Shown in pieces: positions 1-7,651 of a stretch of DNA of 64,000 bases; within the stretch, counting starts at the first letter, position 1; each line of letters opens with the position of its first letter. Source of the stretch: Rhodanobacteraceae bacterium ZG21-1 (lineage in GTDB: Bacteria; Pseudomonadota; Gammaproteobacteria; Xanthomonadales; Rhodanobacteraceae); contig JAJEJU010000024.1 of the NCBI GenBank assembly GCA_021390615.1, positions 1,178,001 to 1,242,000 of the forward strand, in the 5' to 3' direction. The notes below the pieces were generated by a model. That model did no database searches. It was not told the DNA's origin and was given only the letters and a program-made list of their open reading frames with translations. The position numbers were made by a program, and so were the translations under genes.

Positions 1-1
1 G

Positions 2-313
2 GTGGAGGACAAGGCCAGCGGCACCGGCCTGATTCAGGAGATACGCGCCGATGGTGCGATCCCCGTGGAAGGCGTGGAACGCGAGAAGGACAAGCTGACG
101 CGCGTCATGGATGTCGTCAGCTACATCGACGCCGGGTACGTCTACATCCCGGAATCGGCGCCGTGGGTGAGCGACTTCACGCATGAGGTTGACGCCTTCA
201 CCGCGGATGACACCCATGCGCATGACGACCAGATTGATCCGCTGGTCGATGCCATCAACGAACTGCTCGGCTCGGGCCGGGTCTTGAAGCTCTGGGAAAT
301 GCTCGCCTCATGA
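2..313 (+). CDS. Phage terminase large subunit, C-terminal end (5' partial)
   Basis: Only the last ~103 residues are present; the gene begins before the window, so the GTG at position 2 is just the first visible codon. Large terminases package DNA into proheads using an N-terminal ATPase and a C-terminal RNase H-like nuclease. Visible here is the nuclease-end pattern: a basic KDKLTR stretch, a G-Y-V-Y-I-P segment followed by W-V-x-D-F, and a late H-D-D-Q-I-D motif whose Asp residues resemble the metal-binding acidic residues of this fold. The portal gene overlaps by an ATGA, as in most phage packaging modules. Confidence 0.85.
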   Translation: MEDKASGTGLIQEIRADGAIPVEGVEREKDKLTRVMDVVSYIDAGYVYIPESAPWVSDFTHEVDAFTADDTHAHDDQIDPLVDAINELLGSGRVLKLWEMLAS

Positions 314-1785
314 ACAGGAAGCAGCGCCGACAGGCCGCGCACATGCCAACGGGAGCGCAGCCAGGCCGAAAGAGCTTCTTTGCCGATAGCTATGCGAACT
401 TCGAGGCTCGCGTCGGCTACGGCACGAACAACCAGTCATCGGCCTCCGGCTACCAGTTCGACTTCATCAGCCGCAACCGCATCCAGCTGGAGGCCATGTA
501 CCGCTCCAGCTGGATCGTGGGCGCGGTGGTGGACTGCATTGCCGATGACATGACCCGCGCTGGCGTCACCATCGCCTCGGACCTGAAGCCGCGGGACGGC
601 AGCCTGCTGGACCAGGCGTTCGACTCGCTTTGCATCTGGGATGCGCTCAACGACAACCTGAAATGGTCCCGGCTCTACGGCGGATCGGTCGGCGTGCTGC
701 TGATCGATGGCCAGGACATGAAGACGCCGCTCAAGCTCGATTCGATCGGGATCGGCCAGTTCAAGGGGCTCCTGATCCTCGATCGGTGGCTCGTACAGCC
801 TTCGCTGGAGAATCTGGTCACCGATCTGGGGCCGGACATGGGCCTGCCGAAGTATTACGACGTGGTGGCCGATTCGATGGCGCTGAAGCGCCAGACGATC
901 CACCACTCGCGAGTGATCCGCATGGATGGCGTGACGCTCCCATATTGGCAGCGCATCTCCGAGAACCTGTGGGGGCAGTCGGTCATCGAGCGCCTGTTCG
1001 ACCGCCTGATTGCGTTCGACTCGACCACGCAGGGTGCGTCGCAGCTGGTCTACAAGGCTCACCTGCGAACCTACGGAGTGGAGAAGCTCCGCGAGATCAT
1101 CGCGACCGGCGGCAAAGCGCTAGACGGCCTGGTCAAGCAGATCGAGATGATCCGGCGGTTCCAGAGCAACGAGGGCATCACCCTCATGGATACCTCGGAC
1201 ACGTTCGAGGTGCACCCGTACTCGTTCGCCGGGCTGTCGGATGTGCTCCTGCAGATCGGCCAGCAGCTGGCGGGGGCGGCGGAAACGCCGTTGACGCGCC
1301 TGTTCGGCCAGTCGCCTGCCGGCCTCAGCTCGTCCGGCGACGGCGAGATGAAGCAGTACCACGAAGGCATCAAGGCCAAGTGCGAGCGCCGTCTGCGCGT
1401 GCCCGTGACGCGCCTGATCGATGTGATGGGCCGCTCCCTGTTCGGTCGCATGCCCGAGGGCTGGAGCTTCGCCTTCAACAGCCTGCAGACGATCAGCGAC
1501 ACCGAGAAGTCGGACATCTCGCAGAAGACCACGACCAGCATCCTTCAGGCGTTCGACTCCGGCGTCATCAGCCAGAAGACGGCCCTCCAGGAGCTGAAGC
1601 AATCGAGCGAGGTGACGGGCGTCTGGACGAACATCACCGACGACCTGATCAACGAGGCAGACGATGAGCCACCGTCCATCCAGGATATCGATCCTGAGCC
1701 CGCGGGTGATGACGGTGGATCGCCAAAGCTGGTACCCGGCAAGGGCGCGGCGCGCCGAGATCCAATACGGGGTGGCGCTGCGTAA
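310..1785 (+). CDS. Phage portal protein, DUF1073 family
   Basis: 491-residue portal protein, expected to form the ring at one capsid vertex through which DNA is packaged and to which the tail attaches. The region after the basic N-terminus (residues ~20-75, with RNRIQLEAMYRSSWIVGAVV) is typical of DUF1073 portals; the same Pfam family is also labelled Acb1-like N-terminal, but no Acb1 phosphodiesterase domain is fused here. The start ATG overlaps the terminase stop. The C-terminus overlaps the next gene by about 120 nt in another frame, or less if that gene starts at 1709. Confidence 0.88.
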   Translation: MNRKQRRQAAHMPTGAQPGRKSFFADSYANFEARVGYGTNNQSSASGYQFDFISRNRIQLEAMYRSSWIVGAVVDCIADDMTRAGVTIASDLKPRDGSLLDQAFDSLCIWDALNDNLKWSRLYGGSVGVLLIDGQDMKTPLKLDSIGIGQFKGLLILDRWLVQPSLENLVTDLGPDMGLPKYYDVVADSMALKRQTIHHSRVIRMDGVTLPYWQRISENLWGQSVIERLFDRLIAFDSTTQGASQLVYKAHLRTYGVEKLREIIATGGKALDGLVKQIEMIRRFQSNEGITLMDTSDTFEVHPYSFAGLSDVLLQIGQQLAGAAETPLTRLFGQSPAGLSSSGDGEMKQYHEGIKAKCERRLRVPVTRLIDVMGRSLFGRMPEGWSFAFNSLQTISDTEKSDISQKTTTSILQAFDSGVISQKTALQELKQSSEVTGVWTNITDDLINEADDEPPSIQDIDPEPAGDDGGSPKLVPGKGAARRDPIRGGAA

Positions 1786-2446
1786 GGTAGCGCGGCACGT
1801 TGGATCGTTGATCAACGGCTTTCCGGCCGGTGATCCTGCGGCGGTTCCGACGATCCAGCAGATGCTGGACAAGTACGCGGAGATGCTCCACGGGTGGGCA
1901 ATCCGGACGGCCTCGGCGATGCTAGCCGATGTCGAAACCCGCGATCGCAAGATGTGGATGCAGATGGCGGTCGAGATGTCGGCGGCCATGCGCAAGGAGA
2001 TCCGGACGGCGCCCACCGGGGCGGTGCTGCAGTCGCTGCTGGCCGAGCAGGTTGGTCTGATCCAGTCGATCCCGCGCGAGGCGGCGCAGCGCGTCCATGA
2101 GCTGACCCTCAAGGGTCTTGAGGACGGCACGCGTAGCCGGGAGTACATCGCCGAGATCAAGCGGTCGGGCGAGGTGGCGGAAAGCCGCGCGAAGCTGATT
2201 GCAGTCACGGAGACTTCCCGAACGGCATCGAACCTCACGGAGGCTCGAGCACGCTATGTCGGATCACCCGGGTACATCTGGCGTACTGCGGGTGATTCCG
2301 ATGTGCGGGAAGATCACAAGGAACTGAATGGCAAGTTCATTCCATGGGACTCGCCCCCGATCGCCGACAGACGCGCAGGGATTCGTGCTCATGCCGGCTG
2401 TATCTACCGTTGCCGCTGCTACCCGGAAGTGGTCTTGCCGGAATAA
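1664..2446 (+). CDS. Phage head morphogenesis protein (SPP1 gp7 / Mu gpF-like)
   Basis: 260-residue minor head protein. The C-terminal third carries the family pattern: VTETSRTA, then W-R-T-A-G-D-S-D-V-R-x-D-H, L-N-G-K, and a terminal H-A-G-C-I-Y-R-C-R-C-Y-P segment with clustered Cys and His. Such proteins are carried in proheads and help assembly or DNA ejection. The start is uncertain: ATG at 1664 lies deep within the portal gene and an in-frame ATG at 1709 is an alternative. The order terminase-portal-this gene is standard. Confidence 0.85.
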   Translation: MSHRPSRISILSPRVMTVDRQSWYPARARRAEIQYGVALRKVARHVGSLINGFPAGDPAAVPTIQQMLDKYAEMLHGWAIRTASAMLADVETRDRKMWMQMAVEMSAAMRKEIRTAPTGAVLQSLLAEQVGLIQSIPREAAQRVHELTLKGLEDGTRSREYIAEIKRSGEVAESRAKLIAVTETSRTASNLTEARARYVGSPGYIWRTAGDSDVREDHKELNGKFIPWDSPPIADRRAGIRAHAGCIYRCRCYPEVVLPE

Positions 2447-2493
2447 CACACAAAGCATGAGAATCACCCTTTCTCAAAAGGAGGGTGTGAATC

Positions 2494-2670
2494 ATGCAGA
2501 TGACCGAGCATCAAAGGTTTCGTATTGAAATTGCAGCACAAATTCTGTCTGCAAAATTGCAGGATTCGGTGCTTGCCGCAAATCGCGAAAGCTTAACGGC
2601 GCCCACCAAGTTATTGATTGATGGTGCCTTGCATATTGCTGAAGAGCTAATCCAGAGCGGCATGAGGTAG
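2494..2670 (+). CDS. Small hypothetical phage protein (58 aa)
   Basis: 58 codons from ATG to TAG with a strong Shine-Dalgarno AAGGAGG at 2479-2485. I do not recognise the product; it is mostly helical-looking and ends in EELIQSGMR. Codons are clearly more AT-rich than the neighbours (many AAA, TTA, ATT), suggesting later acquisition as a moron. CACCCT (2465-2470) can pair with AGGGTG (2482-2487) so that part of the ribosome binding site is in a stem. The gene is followed at once by an intrinsic terminator, making it a self-contained unit inserted between head genes. Confidence 0.6.
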   Translation: MQMTEHQRFRIEIAAQILSAKLQDSVLAANRESLTAPTKLLIDGALHIAEELIQSGMR

Positions 2671-2692
2671 TGATTCAACGAATTACGCAACA

Positions 2693-2716
2693 ACCCCGCT
2701 CCGGCGGGGTTTTTTA
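2693..2716 (+). terminator. Intrinsic terminator between small ORF and DUF2213 gene
   Basis: Stem ACCCCGC / GCGGGGT with a 4-nt loop followed by a run of T. It ends 14 nt before the ATG of the DUF2213 gene. It probably terminates the small AT-rich gene, yet late-operon transcription must pass it. Confidence 0.8.
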
Positions 2717-2729
2717 TTGGGCGACCGAA

Positions 2730-4052
2730 ATGTCCCTCCGCACCACCGACCTCGATAGCACCGGCGCCTCGCGCTACTACACCACGGCCAAGCTCGGCCC
2801 GAAGCGCTCCCTGACCCCGGAGGGCTACCTCCTCTGCCTGGATGTGCCGGTGGCGCGCACGGGCGAGATGCTCTACGCCGAGGGCGAGATTGCCAGCGAG
2901 GACGGCCAGATCATCGCGGGTGGGCCTGACAAGCTGATCCGCGTCACGCGCGGCCCGGAGGAGCTATTCCGCCCGGAGACGCTGGCAAGCGGCCAGGGCA
3001 AGTCGGTCACCGTCACGCACCCGGATGACTTCGTGGGTCCGGATAACGTCAAGCAGTTCGAGGGCGGCGTGATGCTGAACACGCGGCGCGGCACCGGCAT
3101 CGAGGACGACCTCATGCTGGCCGACCTGCTCGTGAAGGACAGGGCCGCGATTGCCGCGATCCAGGAGGAGGAGATCGAGGAGGTCAGCCTCGGCTACGAG
3201 GCCGACTACGAGCAGGACGCTCCCGGCCGCGCGCGGCAGCGAAACATCCTCATCAACCATGTGGCGCTCGTCGAGCGTGGCCGCTGTGGCCCGCGGTGCG
3301 CAATCGGAGATCAAGACATGCCTGCACTGAAGAAGTCGTGGAAGGACCGCATGATGGCGGCGTTCAAGACCGGCGACGAAAAGGAGGTCGAGAAGGTCGC
3401 CTCCGAGGTCAAGGACGAAGAGGAAGAGTCCGCCGAGGAGCGCGAGAAGCGCGAGCGTTCCGAGAAGGACAAGAAGACCGAGGACACCCTCCAGAAGGTG
3501 CTCGACAAGCTCAACGCCATGGACGAGGACATGAAGGAGCTGAAACAGAAGGTCGAGAGCAAGGACGGTGACGGCGATGGCGAGGAGGAAGACGGGGACG
3601 GCGATGCCACGACCGACGCGATCCTCTCCGCCGAGACGGCCCACAAGCTCGACGATGCCGGCGTGAAGCTCTACACGGGCGACGCCGCCAAACACATCCC
3701 GCAGCTGGCCGAGATCCTGGCGCCAGGCACCAAGCTGCCGACGTTCGACGGCAAGACCACCGACGCGCAGCGCGCCGCGGCGCTGTGCCAGTGCCAGCGC
3801 AATGCCCTGGCCAAGGCCTACGCCACCGACGCCAGCCGCGAGCTGATCAAGCCCTTCCTGGGCGGCCAGAAGGCCGACTTCAAGAAGCTGCCCTACGCCA
3901 TCGTCAACGCCGCCTTCCACGGGGCTGCCAGCCTGATGCGCGCCCAGAACAACGACCGCAACCGCCAGGCCAGTGTCACCACCCGTGACTTCGGCAAGCG
4001 AATCACCCCCGCCGACATCAACGCTCGCAATCGCGAGTACTACAAGCGCTGA
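2730..4052 (+). CDS. DUF2213 domain-containing phage head protein
   Basis: 440-residue protein placed between the minor head protein and the capsid, where DUF2213 proteins (probable prohead protease/scaffold) usually lie. The N-terminal ~190 residues carry the domain, including the SVTVTHPD and EVSLGYEADYE segments typical of phage protease-like domains. Residues ~205-300 are a highly charged Glu/Lys/Asp coiled-coil stretch resembling an internal scaffold, followed by a more ordered C-terminal domain. The frame is open back to a GTG at 2670, but the terminator at 2693-2716 would then be inside the gene, so the ATG at 2730 is preferred. Confidence 0.82.
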   Translation: MSLRTTDLDSTGASRYYTTAKLGPKRSLTPEGYLLCLDVPVARTGEMLYAEGEIASEDGQIIAGGPDKLIRVTRGPEELFRPETLASGQGKSVTVTHPDDFVGPDNVKQFEGGVMLNTRRGTGIEDDLMLADLLVKDRAAIAAIQEEEIEEVSLGYEADYEQDAPGRARQRNILINHVALVERGRCGPRCAIGDQDMPALKKSWKDRMMAAFKTGDEKEVEKVASEVKDEEEESAEEREKRERSEKDKKTEDTLQKVLDKLNAMDEDMKELKQKVESKDGDGDGEEEDGDGDATTDAILSAETAHKLDDAGVKLYTGDAAKHIPQLAEILAPGTKLPTFDGKTTDAQRAAALCQCQRNALAKAYATDASRELIKPFLGGQKADFKKLPYAIVNAAFHGAASLMRAQNNDRNRQASVTTRDFGKRITPADINARNREYYKR

Positions 4053-4065
4053 GGAACCACGTCCC

Positions 4066-4557
4066 ATGAGCAATGCCATCCTGTACCGCATGCCTTCCGG
4101 CATCCCCGGCGACGTGAGCCGCGCGTCGCAGTGCACCATCGAACCCGGTCTGCTGGACCCGACCAATCCCTTCAGCGCCTACGGCCTGCCGGGCAAGATC
4201 GTCAACGGCAAGTTCGTGCCGCTGGCGGCCGGCGATACCGCAGCCGTGGTCTACGGCTTCTTGGTGCGCCCGTATCCGACCACCGGCGCCAATCCCTCCG
4301 ATCCGCTGGGCACGGCGGTACCGCCGACCAAGGGCATCTGCAACATCCTTCGCCGCGGCTACATGACCGTGCTCAACGTCGCCGGCACGCCGTCGCTGAA
4401 TGGTCCCGTGTATTCGCGCGTGGCGGCGCCGAGCGGTGCCAAGACCATTGGCGACGTGGAGGCGGCCAGCGACACCACGAACACGATCCAGCTCAACGCG
4501 GTGTTCATGAATCCCGGTGACGCCGCCGGCAACGTCGAGATCGGCTACAACATCTGA
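4066..4557 (+). CDS. Phage structural cement / head decoration protein (Gp24-like)
   Basis: 163 residues, beta-rich with many Gly, Pro and Thr, directly before the capsid gene. Composition, size and place fit the structural cement protein that stabilises capsids of phages with DUF2184 coat proteins. The start is the ATG after GAGG at 4051-4054; the frame is open further upstream but inside the DUF2213 gene. The identity is inferred from position and general pattern; no catalytic motif is expected. Confidence 0.65.
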   Translation: MSNAILYRMPSGIPGDVSRASQCTIEPGLLDPTNPFSAYGLPGKIVNGKFVPLAAGDTAAVVYGFLVRPYPTTGANPSDPLGTAVPPTKGICNILRRGYMTVLNVAGTPSLNGPVYSRVAAPSGAKTIGDVEAASDTTNTIQLNAVFMNPGDAAGNVEIGYNI

Positions 4558-4584
4558 TCCCACCCACAAAGCAGCCGCGCACGG

Positions 4585-4608
4585 AAACCGCCGAAAGGCG
4601 GTTTTTTT
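4585..4608 (+). terminator. Intrinsic terminator before the capsid gene
   Basis: AAACCGCC / GGCGGTTT stem with a GAAA tetraloop, continuing into T residues. It stands 26 nt before the capsid ATG. Partial termination here would set the ratio of cement to capsid transcripts, or the hairpin may protect an mRNA end. Confidence 0.75.
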
Positions 4609-4634
4609 GTGGGCGCGATTCGGAGACATCGAAC

Positions 4635-5633
4635 ATGAGTAACCTGATTTTGCCTCGCTCCGTGAAGCGAGCCTTCACCCGTGACGGCATGATGACCTTC
4701 GACCAGGCCACCATCGACAGCGCCGGCGTCTTCCTGGTCGGCGAGCTGGAGCGGCTCGACCAAGAGCTGCACATGCCGCTGGCCAGCGTGACCTGGGGCC
4801 GCGACATCGACCTGCGCGAAGACGTGTCGATCGCCGACGAGGTGTCGAGCTTCACCAACTCGTCGTTCGCAGCGGCCGGCGGCGCATCGCCGAACGGCAA
4901 GTCGTGGATCGGCAAGGACACCAACGCCATCCAGCGCATGCAGCTGGATATCGGCAAGACCCCGAACCCCTTGACCCTATGGGGCATGGAGCTGAGCTGG
5001 ACGATTCCGGAACTGCAGAGCGCGCAGCAGCTGGGTCGCCCCGTCGATCAGCAGAAGTTCGAGGGCATGCAGCTGAAGTGGAACATGGACATCGACGAGC
5101 AGGTGTATATCGGCGATGCCGGCCTGGGCGTGACCGGCCTGGTCAACAATGCCAACGTCAGCACCGCCAACGCGACGAACGGCAACTGGAGCGGAAGCAC
5201 CACCGCCGACCAGATGCTGCAGGATGTAAACCAGGTGCTCGAGACGGCCTGGGCGGCCTCGGCCTATGCCTACACCCCGGACAAGATCCTGTTGCCTCCG
5301 CAGCAGTTCGGCATCCTGGCGACCACCAAGGTCAGCGAGGCAGGCAACATCAGCGCCCTGGAGTACGTGCGCAACAACAGCATCAGCAACACCAACAACG
5401 GGCGGCCGGTGAACATCCTGCCGTGCAAATGGCTGGCGACGGCCGGTGCCGCGGGTCATACCCGCATGGTGGCCTACACCCAGAACCGTCGCCTGGTGCG
5501 CTTCCCGCTGGTGCCGCTGCAGCGCACGCCGCTGGAATACCGCAGCCTGTTCCAGCTGACCACCTACTTCGGCCGCCTCGGTGTGGTCGAGGTGGTCTAT
5601 CCCGAAACCCTGGCCTACGTGGACGGGGTGTAA
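4635..5633 (+). CDS. Major capsid protein, DUF2184 family
   Basis: 332 residues. The N-terminal region (MTFDQATIDSAGVFLVGELE, then W-G-R-D-I-D) and the middle IGKTPNPLTLWGMELSWT segment, then D-E-Q-V-Y-I-G-D, are typical of DUF2184 coat proteins, which adopt an HK97-like fold. It should be the most abundant virion protein. It lies in the usual place between the cement protein and the connector genes. The start has a suitable upstream GGAGA. Confidence 0.88.
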   Translation: MSNLILPRSVKRAFTRDGMMTFDQATIDSAGVFLVGELERLDQELHMPLASVTWGRDIDLREDVSIADEVSSFTNSSFAAAGGASPNGKSWIGKDTNAIQRMQLDIGKTPNPLTLWGMELSWTIPELQSAQQLGRPVDQQKFEGMQLKWNMDIDEQVYIGDAGLGVTGLVNNANVSTANATNGNWSGSTTADQMLQDVNQVLETAWAASAYAYTPDKILLPPQQFGILATTKVSEAGNISALEYVRNNSISNTNNGRPVNILPCKWLATAGAAGHTRMVAYTQNRRLVRFPLVPLQRTPLEYRSLFQLTTYFGRLGVVEVVYPETLAYVDGV

Positions 5634-5635
5634 CC

Positions 5636-5836
5636 ATGGACCAGAAGACCATCAATGTCACCAAACCCTTCACCCTCGTGCTGAAGCGCGAGGGCAAGGT
5701 GCAGCGGATTCCGGTCATGCCAGGCGTCCAGAACGTGGACGCCGACATTGCGGACCACTGGTACACTCAAGCCCACTGCGCCGAGCTGCCGAAGGCCGTG
5801 AAAGCCGCGGCCGCCAAGGACGACAAGAAGGCCTGA
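5636..5836 (+). CDS. STY1053 family phage-associated protein (66 aa)
   Basis: Very short protein with the family's look: an N-terminal beta segment (INVTKPFTLVLKREGKV), a central D-A-D-I-A-D-H-W-Y with the conserved His-Trp, and a Lys/Ala-rich tail. It starts 2 nt after the capsid stop codon, so it is likely translationally coupled to the capsid gene. The molecular role of this family is not known; the position suggests head completion or decoration. Confidence 0.72.
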   Translation: MDQKTINVTKPFTLVLKREGKVQRIPVMPGVQNVDADIADHWYTQAHCAELPKAVKAAAAKDDKKA

Positions 5837-5838
5837 CG

Positions 5839-6222
5839 ATGGATCCGACCCAGCTCCGGACTGATTTCCCCGAGTTCAGCGACACGACCGTCTACCCGGA
5901 CGCCGTGATCGCCTTCCAGATCAGCATGGCGACGATGTTGCTCCCCGCAGATCGCTGGGGCGACATGCTGAACTATGGCATCGAACTCTGGGTCGCTCAC
6001 AATCTGGTGCTGGCCGCTCAGGCGGCTGACGATGTGTCCATTGGAAACACCCCGGGCGAGATGACGGGCCCGACCTCGGCCAAGGCCGTCGATAAGGTGT
6101 CGGTGGGCTTCGACACCCAGGCGGCATCGCTGACGGATGGCGGCTACTGGAACCTGACGCGCTACGGCGTCCAGTTCCTGCAGCTGGCGCGGATGATGGG
6201 TGCCGGGGGTATCCAGCTGTGA
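5839..6222 (+). CDS. DUF4054 family head-tail connector protein
   Basis: 127 residues, opening with the family pattern L-R-x-D-F-P-E-F and a helical body (MLNYGIELWVAHNLVL), ending R-Y-G-V-Q-F-L-Q-L-A-R. DUF4054 proteins form the ring below the portal in myoviruses of this type. It follows the STY1053 gene by 2 nt and overlaps the next start by a GTGA. The frame runs open upstream but the ATG at 5839 is the first one after the previous gene. Confidence 0.82.
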   Translation: MDPTQLRTDFPEFSDTTVYPDAVIAFQISMATMLLPADRWGDMLNYGIELWVAHNLVLAAQAADDVSIGNTPGEMTGPTSAKAVDKVSVGFDTQAASLTDGGYWNLTRYGVQFLQLARMMGAGGIQL

Positions 6223-6701
6223 GCGTCAAGGTCACCAGGGACAAGGTGGCCTCGACCCTCAAGGCCATCCACACGCTGGTGTCGAAAGACGTGCTGGTGG
6301 GCGTGCCATCCGACCGCGCGGAGCGGCCGGCGGGCGAGCCGATCAACAATGCTGAGCTGGGCTACATCATGGAGTTCGGCGCTCCCGAGGCGAACATCCC
6401 GGCCCGTCCGCACCTGGTCCCTGGTATCGAACACGCCGAGAAGCGCCTTGGTCTGCGGCTGAAGGCCGGCGCCGATGCGGCCCTCAGGGGTGACGCCATC
6501 GGCGCGGAGAAGGCGCTTGTCCAGGCCGGCATTGAAGGACAGAACGCCGTGCGCGCCGAGATCACGGCGGGCGTGTCGCCAGCCCTGAGTCCGGCCACCA
6601 TCGAAGCCCGCCGGCGCCGCGGCCGTACCGGCACGACTCCGCTGCTCGACACCGGCGAATATCGCAACTCGATCACCTTCGTCATCCGCGACAAGACCTG
6701 A
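6219..6701 (+). CDS. Phage neck / tail-completion protein (gp10-like)
   Basis: 160-residue protein beginning with GTG. The segment N-N-A-E-L-G-Y-I-M-E-F-G followed by I-P-A-R-P-H-L-V-P-G-I is characteristic of HK97 gp10 / Mu gpG-type proteins, and the C-terminal L-L-D-T-G-x-Y-R-N-S-I-T is also typical. These proteins act at the head-tail joint. Its place between the connector and the neck terminator supports the call. Confidence 0.72.
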   Translation: MSVKVTRDKVASTLKAIHTLVSKDVLVGVPSDRAERPAGEPINNAELGYIMEFGAPEANIPARPHLVPGIEHAEKRLGLRLKAGADAALRGDAIGAEKALVQAGIEGQNAVRAEITAGVSPALSPATIEARRRRGRTGTTPLLDTGEYRNSITFVIRDKT

Positions 6702-6703
6702 CC

Positions 6704-7078
6704 ATGCCCACCTTGAACGTGTCCCGCGTCCTCCTCTCCCGGGAGTTCGTGGACAAGACGCTTGTCTGCGTCCGCAGCGCGCAGGTGGTGGGCAATGACG
6801 GGCGCGCCACCAACACCCCGACCAGCACGACCTTCGCTGGCGTGGTGACCAGCGCGGATGGCAGTGTCCTGACGCGCCGTGACGATGGCTCGTACCTGAC
6901 CGGCAGCATCACGATCCACTCCCGCTTCCTGCTGAGCGCCGGCCTCGCAGGCCAGGATGCGGACGTGGTGCAGTGGCGCGGCTACCGGTTCACCGTGACC
7001 CAGGTGAGCAACTACTCGACCTACGGCGCCGGCTTCACCGCGGCAACGTGCGTGCCGATCCCGCTGGCCGGAACCTGA
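6704..7078 (+). CDS. Phage head-tail joining protein, unassigned family
   Basis: 124 residues, beta-rich with Thr/Ser and repeated Arg-Asp-Asp turns; no family recognised with certainty. Size and position (between the gp10-like protein and the gp12-like neck terminator) suggest a head-closure or stopper protein. The spacing of 2 nt to the gene before and 1 nt to the gene after shows it is part of the morphogenesis operon. Confidence 0.55.
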   Translation: MPTLNVSRVLLSREFVDKTLVCVRSAQVVGNDGRATNTPTSTTFAGVVTSADGSVLTRRDDGSYLTGSITIHSRFLLSAGLAGQDADVVQWRGYRFTVTQVSNYSTYGAGFTAATCVPIPLAGT

Positions 7079-7079
7079 C

Positions 7080-7640
7080 ATGGCGAACGATTCCTCGACG
7101 GGCGGCTACCTGCTGCCCACGGATGCGCTTGCGCCGTTGGAAGACGCGGCGCTTGATGACCTGTTCCAGCAGCTGGTCGTGGGCATCACCGGCCTGCCGG
7201 GTGCGATGGTGCGCCCGCGCTGGCAGCCGGTTGTGCAGAAGCAGCCCGAGCCGGCCACGGACTGGTGCGCCATTGGCATCACCGCATGCACGCCGACGCA
7301 GTACCCGGCCATCACCCACGACGGGACGGGCGACGGCCAGGACCAATTCGTCGAGCATGAAACCCTGGAAGTGATGGCGAGCTTCTACGGCCCCAACGCG
7401 GGCGCCCTATCCAAGCAGCTACGCCACGGCCTCTACATCCCACAGAACCGCGAAACGCTGACGCCCGCGGGCGTGGCCCTGATGAGCATCGACCGCTCCA
7501 CGGCCGCGCCGGCCCTCATCAACGAGCAATGGGTGCGGCGCTTCGACCTGGTGATGTCGTTCCGCCGCAAGGTCAGCCGGACCTATCCCGTCCTCAACCT
7601 CGCATCGGCGCCGATCGAGATCGGCACCTCTCAACCGTAG
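7080..7640 (+). CDS. Phage neck terminator protein, gp12-like
   Basis: 186 residues. The N-terminal half (L-P-x-D-A-L-A-P-L-E-D-A-A-L-D-D-L-F-Q), the central W-x-P-V-V-Q-K-Q-P segment and a late R-R-F-D-L-V-M-S-F-R-R are features of gp12-like neck terminators, which cap the tail before joining to the head. It sits immediately before the sheath gene, as expected. Confidence 0.72.
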   Translation: MANDSSTGGYLLPTDALAPLEDAALDDLFQQLVVGITGLPGAMVRPRWQPVVQKQPEPATDWCAIGITACTPTQYPAITHDGTGDGQDQFVEHETLEVMASFYGPNAGALSKQLRHGLYIPQNRETLTPAGVALMSIDRSTAAPALINEQWVRRFDLVMSFRRKVSRTYPVLNLASAPIEIGTSQP

Positions 7641-7651
7641 GAGTTCCTCCC

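Noticed and set aside
310-1785. Anti-CBASS protein Acb1
   Set aside because: The DUF1073 label is shared with Acb1-like proteins, but this gene is a normal-length portal in portal position and lacks a fused phosphodiesterase domain.
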